Shown: one piece after another, positions 62,701 to 64,000 of the stretch
Numbering within the stretch: position 1 is the first letter of the stretch
Layout: the number at the start of each line of letters is the position of its first letter
The notes under the pieces: model-generated
Seen by the model: only the letters and a program-made list of their open reading frames with translations
The model's database searches: none
What the model was told of the DNA's origin: nothing
Position numbers and translations under genes: made by a program
Assembly: GCA_013399115.1 (NCBI GenBank)
Contig: VXAA01003156.1
Coordinates: forward strand, 251 to 64,250
Direction of reading: 5' to 3'
Length of the DNA stretch: 64,000 bases
DNA from: Anseranas semipalmata
Lineage: Eukaryota; Chordata; Aves; Anseriformes; Anseranatidae

Positions 62701-64000
62701 CCTGCAAGGGATATTGGTTTAATGCTGGAGAGAATTAACCAGCCAAAATATTGTAGTCACAGGCACAGGAGGTCTCACCTGATTTTAACCTGCCTCAGGT
62801 CTGGCCCCCAGTTATGGATGTAGAGGAACTGTGTTTTGGATCGTGACTCTACCTGCAGATAACCCTCTCTCATTGAAAAGTTCAGGAATTTAACTAGTCC
62901 AGCTACCTCTGAAAATCTTGCTGTGCATATGTACCTTTTTAATACACTGACCTTTAATCTCTCTTCAACTTGATTCTCATCTATCAAATTGAGCTGTTGG
63001 TGGTTTCTTTTGCATACTACTTTATTTTTTTTTTCCTTATTCAGAATGTGAACTCTTTGGGATTTACATACTCCTGGCTAGTGCACAGCACTTCATCTTC
63101 TCATTAATGCTTCCAAAGCTTAAGGGAAGAAACAGAAATATGCAGCAACAGAAGCATGTGTATGGATATGATACCCAGTCATCAGTGAAGTCTCACATAG
63201 CAAGGCTTGCTCTGTTAATGACCCCAGAAAAGTCACGACCATCATGGCTTGCAGGTGGGACTGTCACCACAAGTGACTAAAAATTAGTTTGTGCTTGATG
63301 TTTCTAGTGCCTGATCACTGAGCTGCATAAATGAGTCACAAAAAGCACCTTCCATAGTGGAAGGCAAAGCGTACTAATCTCCTAAATCTGAAAAGACTTG
63401 GGTTTTGATCATCTTTCAGCCCAGACTTGAACGAGGGGAGATATCTCGAGCTAGAAATGAAAAATCAACCAAGTATCTGAGTATCACGTAGCATCTGTTT
63501 TCAGTGAGCTACCAGAGGGTGGGGAGGCTCCCATATTAGCATTTGCATGAAAGTTACAATATTCAAAGGCAGCACCCACAGAATGTCCATCTCCCTGTAG
63601 AAACTGGTTTTGCTGCTACAAGCACATTCATGTTCAGATAATTATCTGCTTAACAGTTCTTGATTCCTTGTAGTTATGAGGATATGCCATATCTGTTTTG
63701 AAGGTGGATGGCAGAGAATTTGAAGGCTGTATTTGCATACATGTAGTTAAAAACAATATAACACATTTATTTTTAACTGGAACACCAATAGATTTTACAT
63801 ACATTGTCTTGCACCAGAATCACTCTACCCACTCATTCTGGTGTTAGAAGAAGCAATATTACAGTCATAGAAATAAAATGTAATCCTTCTGTATAACAAA
63901 TATGTATTTCAGAATAGTTGTTGCTCGGGACTAGCCATTATCTTTGGCCCTTTCTTTTGGACCTCTCCAGATCTAGTTATTTCTATGCCACATTTGAATG
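59761..64000. other. non-coding DNA, no gene recognised
   Basis: No supported exon up to the window edge. A plus-strand frame at 60897-61241 (114 codons) has no recognisable domain. Around 63040-63095 there is a faint resemblance to the 3' end of old L2/MIR-type repeats ('gaatgtgaactctttgggat'). Confidence 0.5.

Noticed and set aside
1..64000. tRNA, rRNA, CRISPR array or intact LTR retrovirus
   Set aside because: I looked for tRNA B-box words, regular spaced repeats and retroviral coding text and saw none that hold up. Short non-coding RNAs such as microRNAs cannot be excluded by eye.

Overview
The window looks like nuclear DNA from a bird. It is AT-rich and CpG-poor, apart from one CpG island. 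It has large introns with vertebrate splice sites and carries a copy of the 3' end of a CR1 retrotransposon, the dominant avian LINE. The only gene I can support is a complete urokinase-type plasminogen activator gene (PLAU) on the minus strand. Compared with my memory of chicken urokinase, the protein has the same length class and architecture but many substitutions, so the species is probably a bird other than chicken. I cannot name it.

Layout: 1-8.5 kb is non-coding DNA downstream of PLAU. It holds an old minus-strand CR1 fragment (about 3.65-4.14 kb), a MIR-like SINE remnant (6.9 kb) and a younger CR1 3' end (7.72-7.92 kb). 8.56-17.79 kb is PLAU: a 3'UTR of about 1 kb with AU-rich motifs, ten coding exons with consistent splice phases (1302 nt, 433 codons plus stop), and a non-coding first exon inside a CpG island (about 17.6-18.35 kb, with one undetermined base at 17862). 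From 18.4 to 64 kb I found no exon I can support. That stretch holds decayed amniote repeats, two long minus-strand CR1 relics (49.1-49.7 and 50.4-51.5 kb), small tandem duplications and homopolymer runs. In mammals PLAU lies between CAMK2G and VCL. I recognised no exon of either gene, so the right-hand 46 kb is probably the intergenic space upstream of PLAU.

The encoded protein is a secreted zymogen: signal peptide, a short basic segment, an EGF-like domain, one kringle, an activation site (Lys171-Ile172) and a trypsin-like protease domain with the triad His216, Asp271, Ser372 and Asp366 in the specificity pocket. Two features differ from human urokinase and matter biologically. The linker between kringle and protease is almost absent, and a receptor-contact tryptophan of the growth-factor loop is replaced by arginine. 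I found no undescribed multi-gene system here. The most interesting points are these protein differences, the promoter arrangement and a few unexplained repeats.
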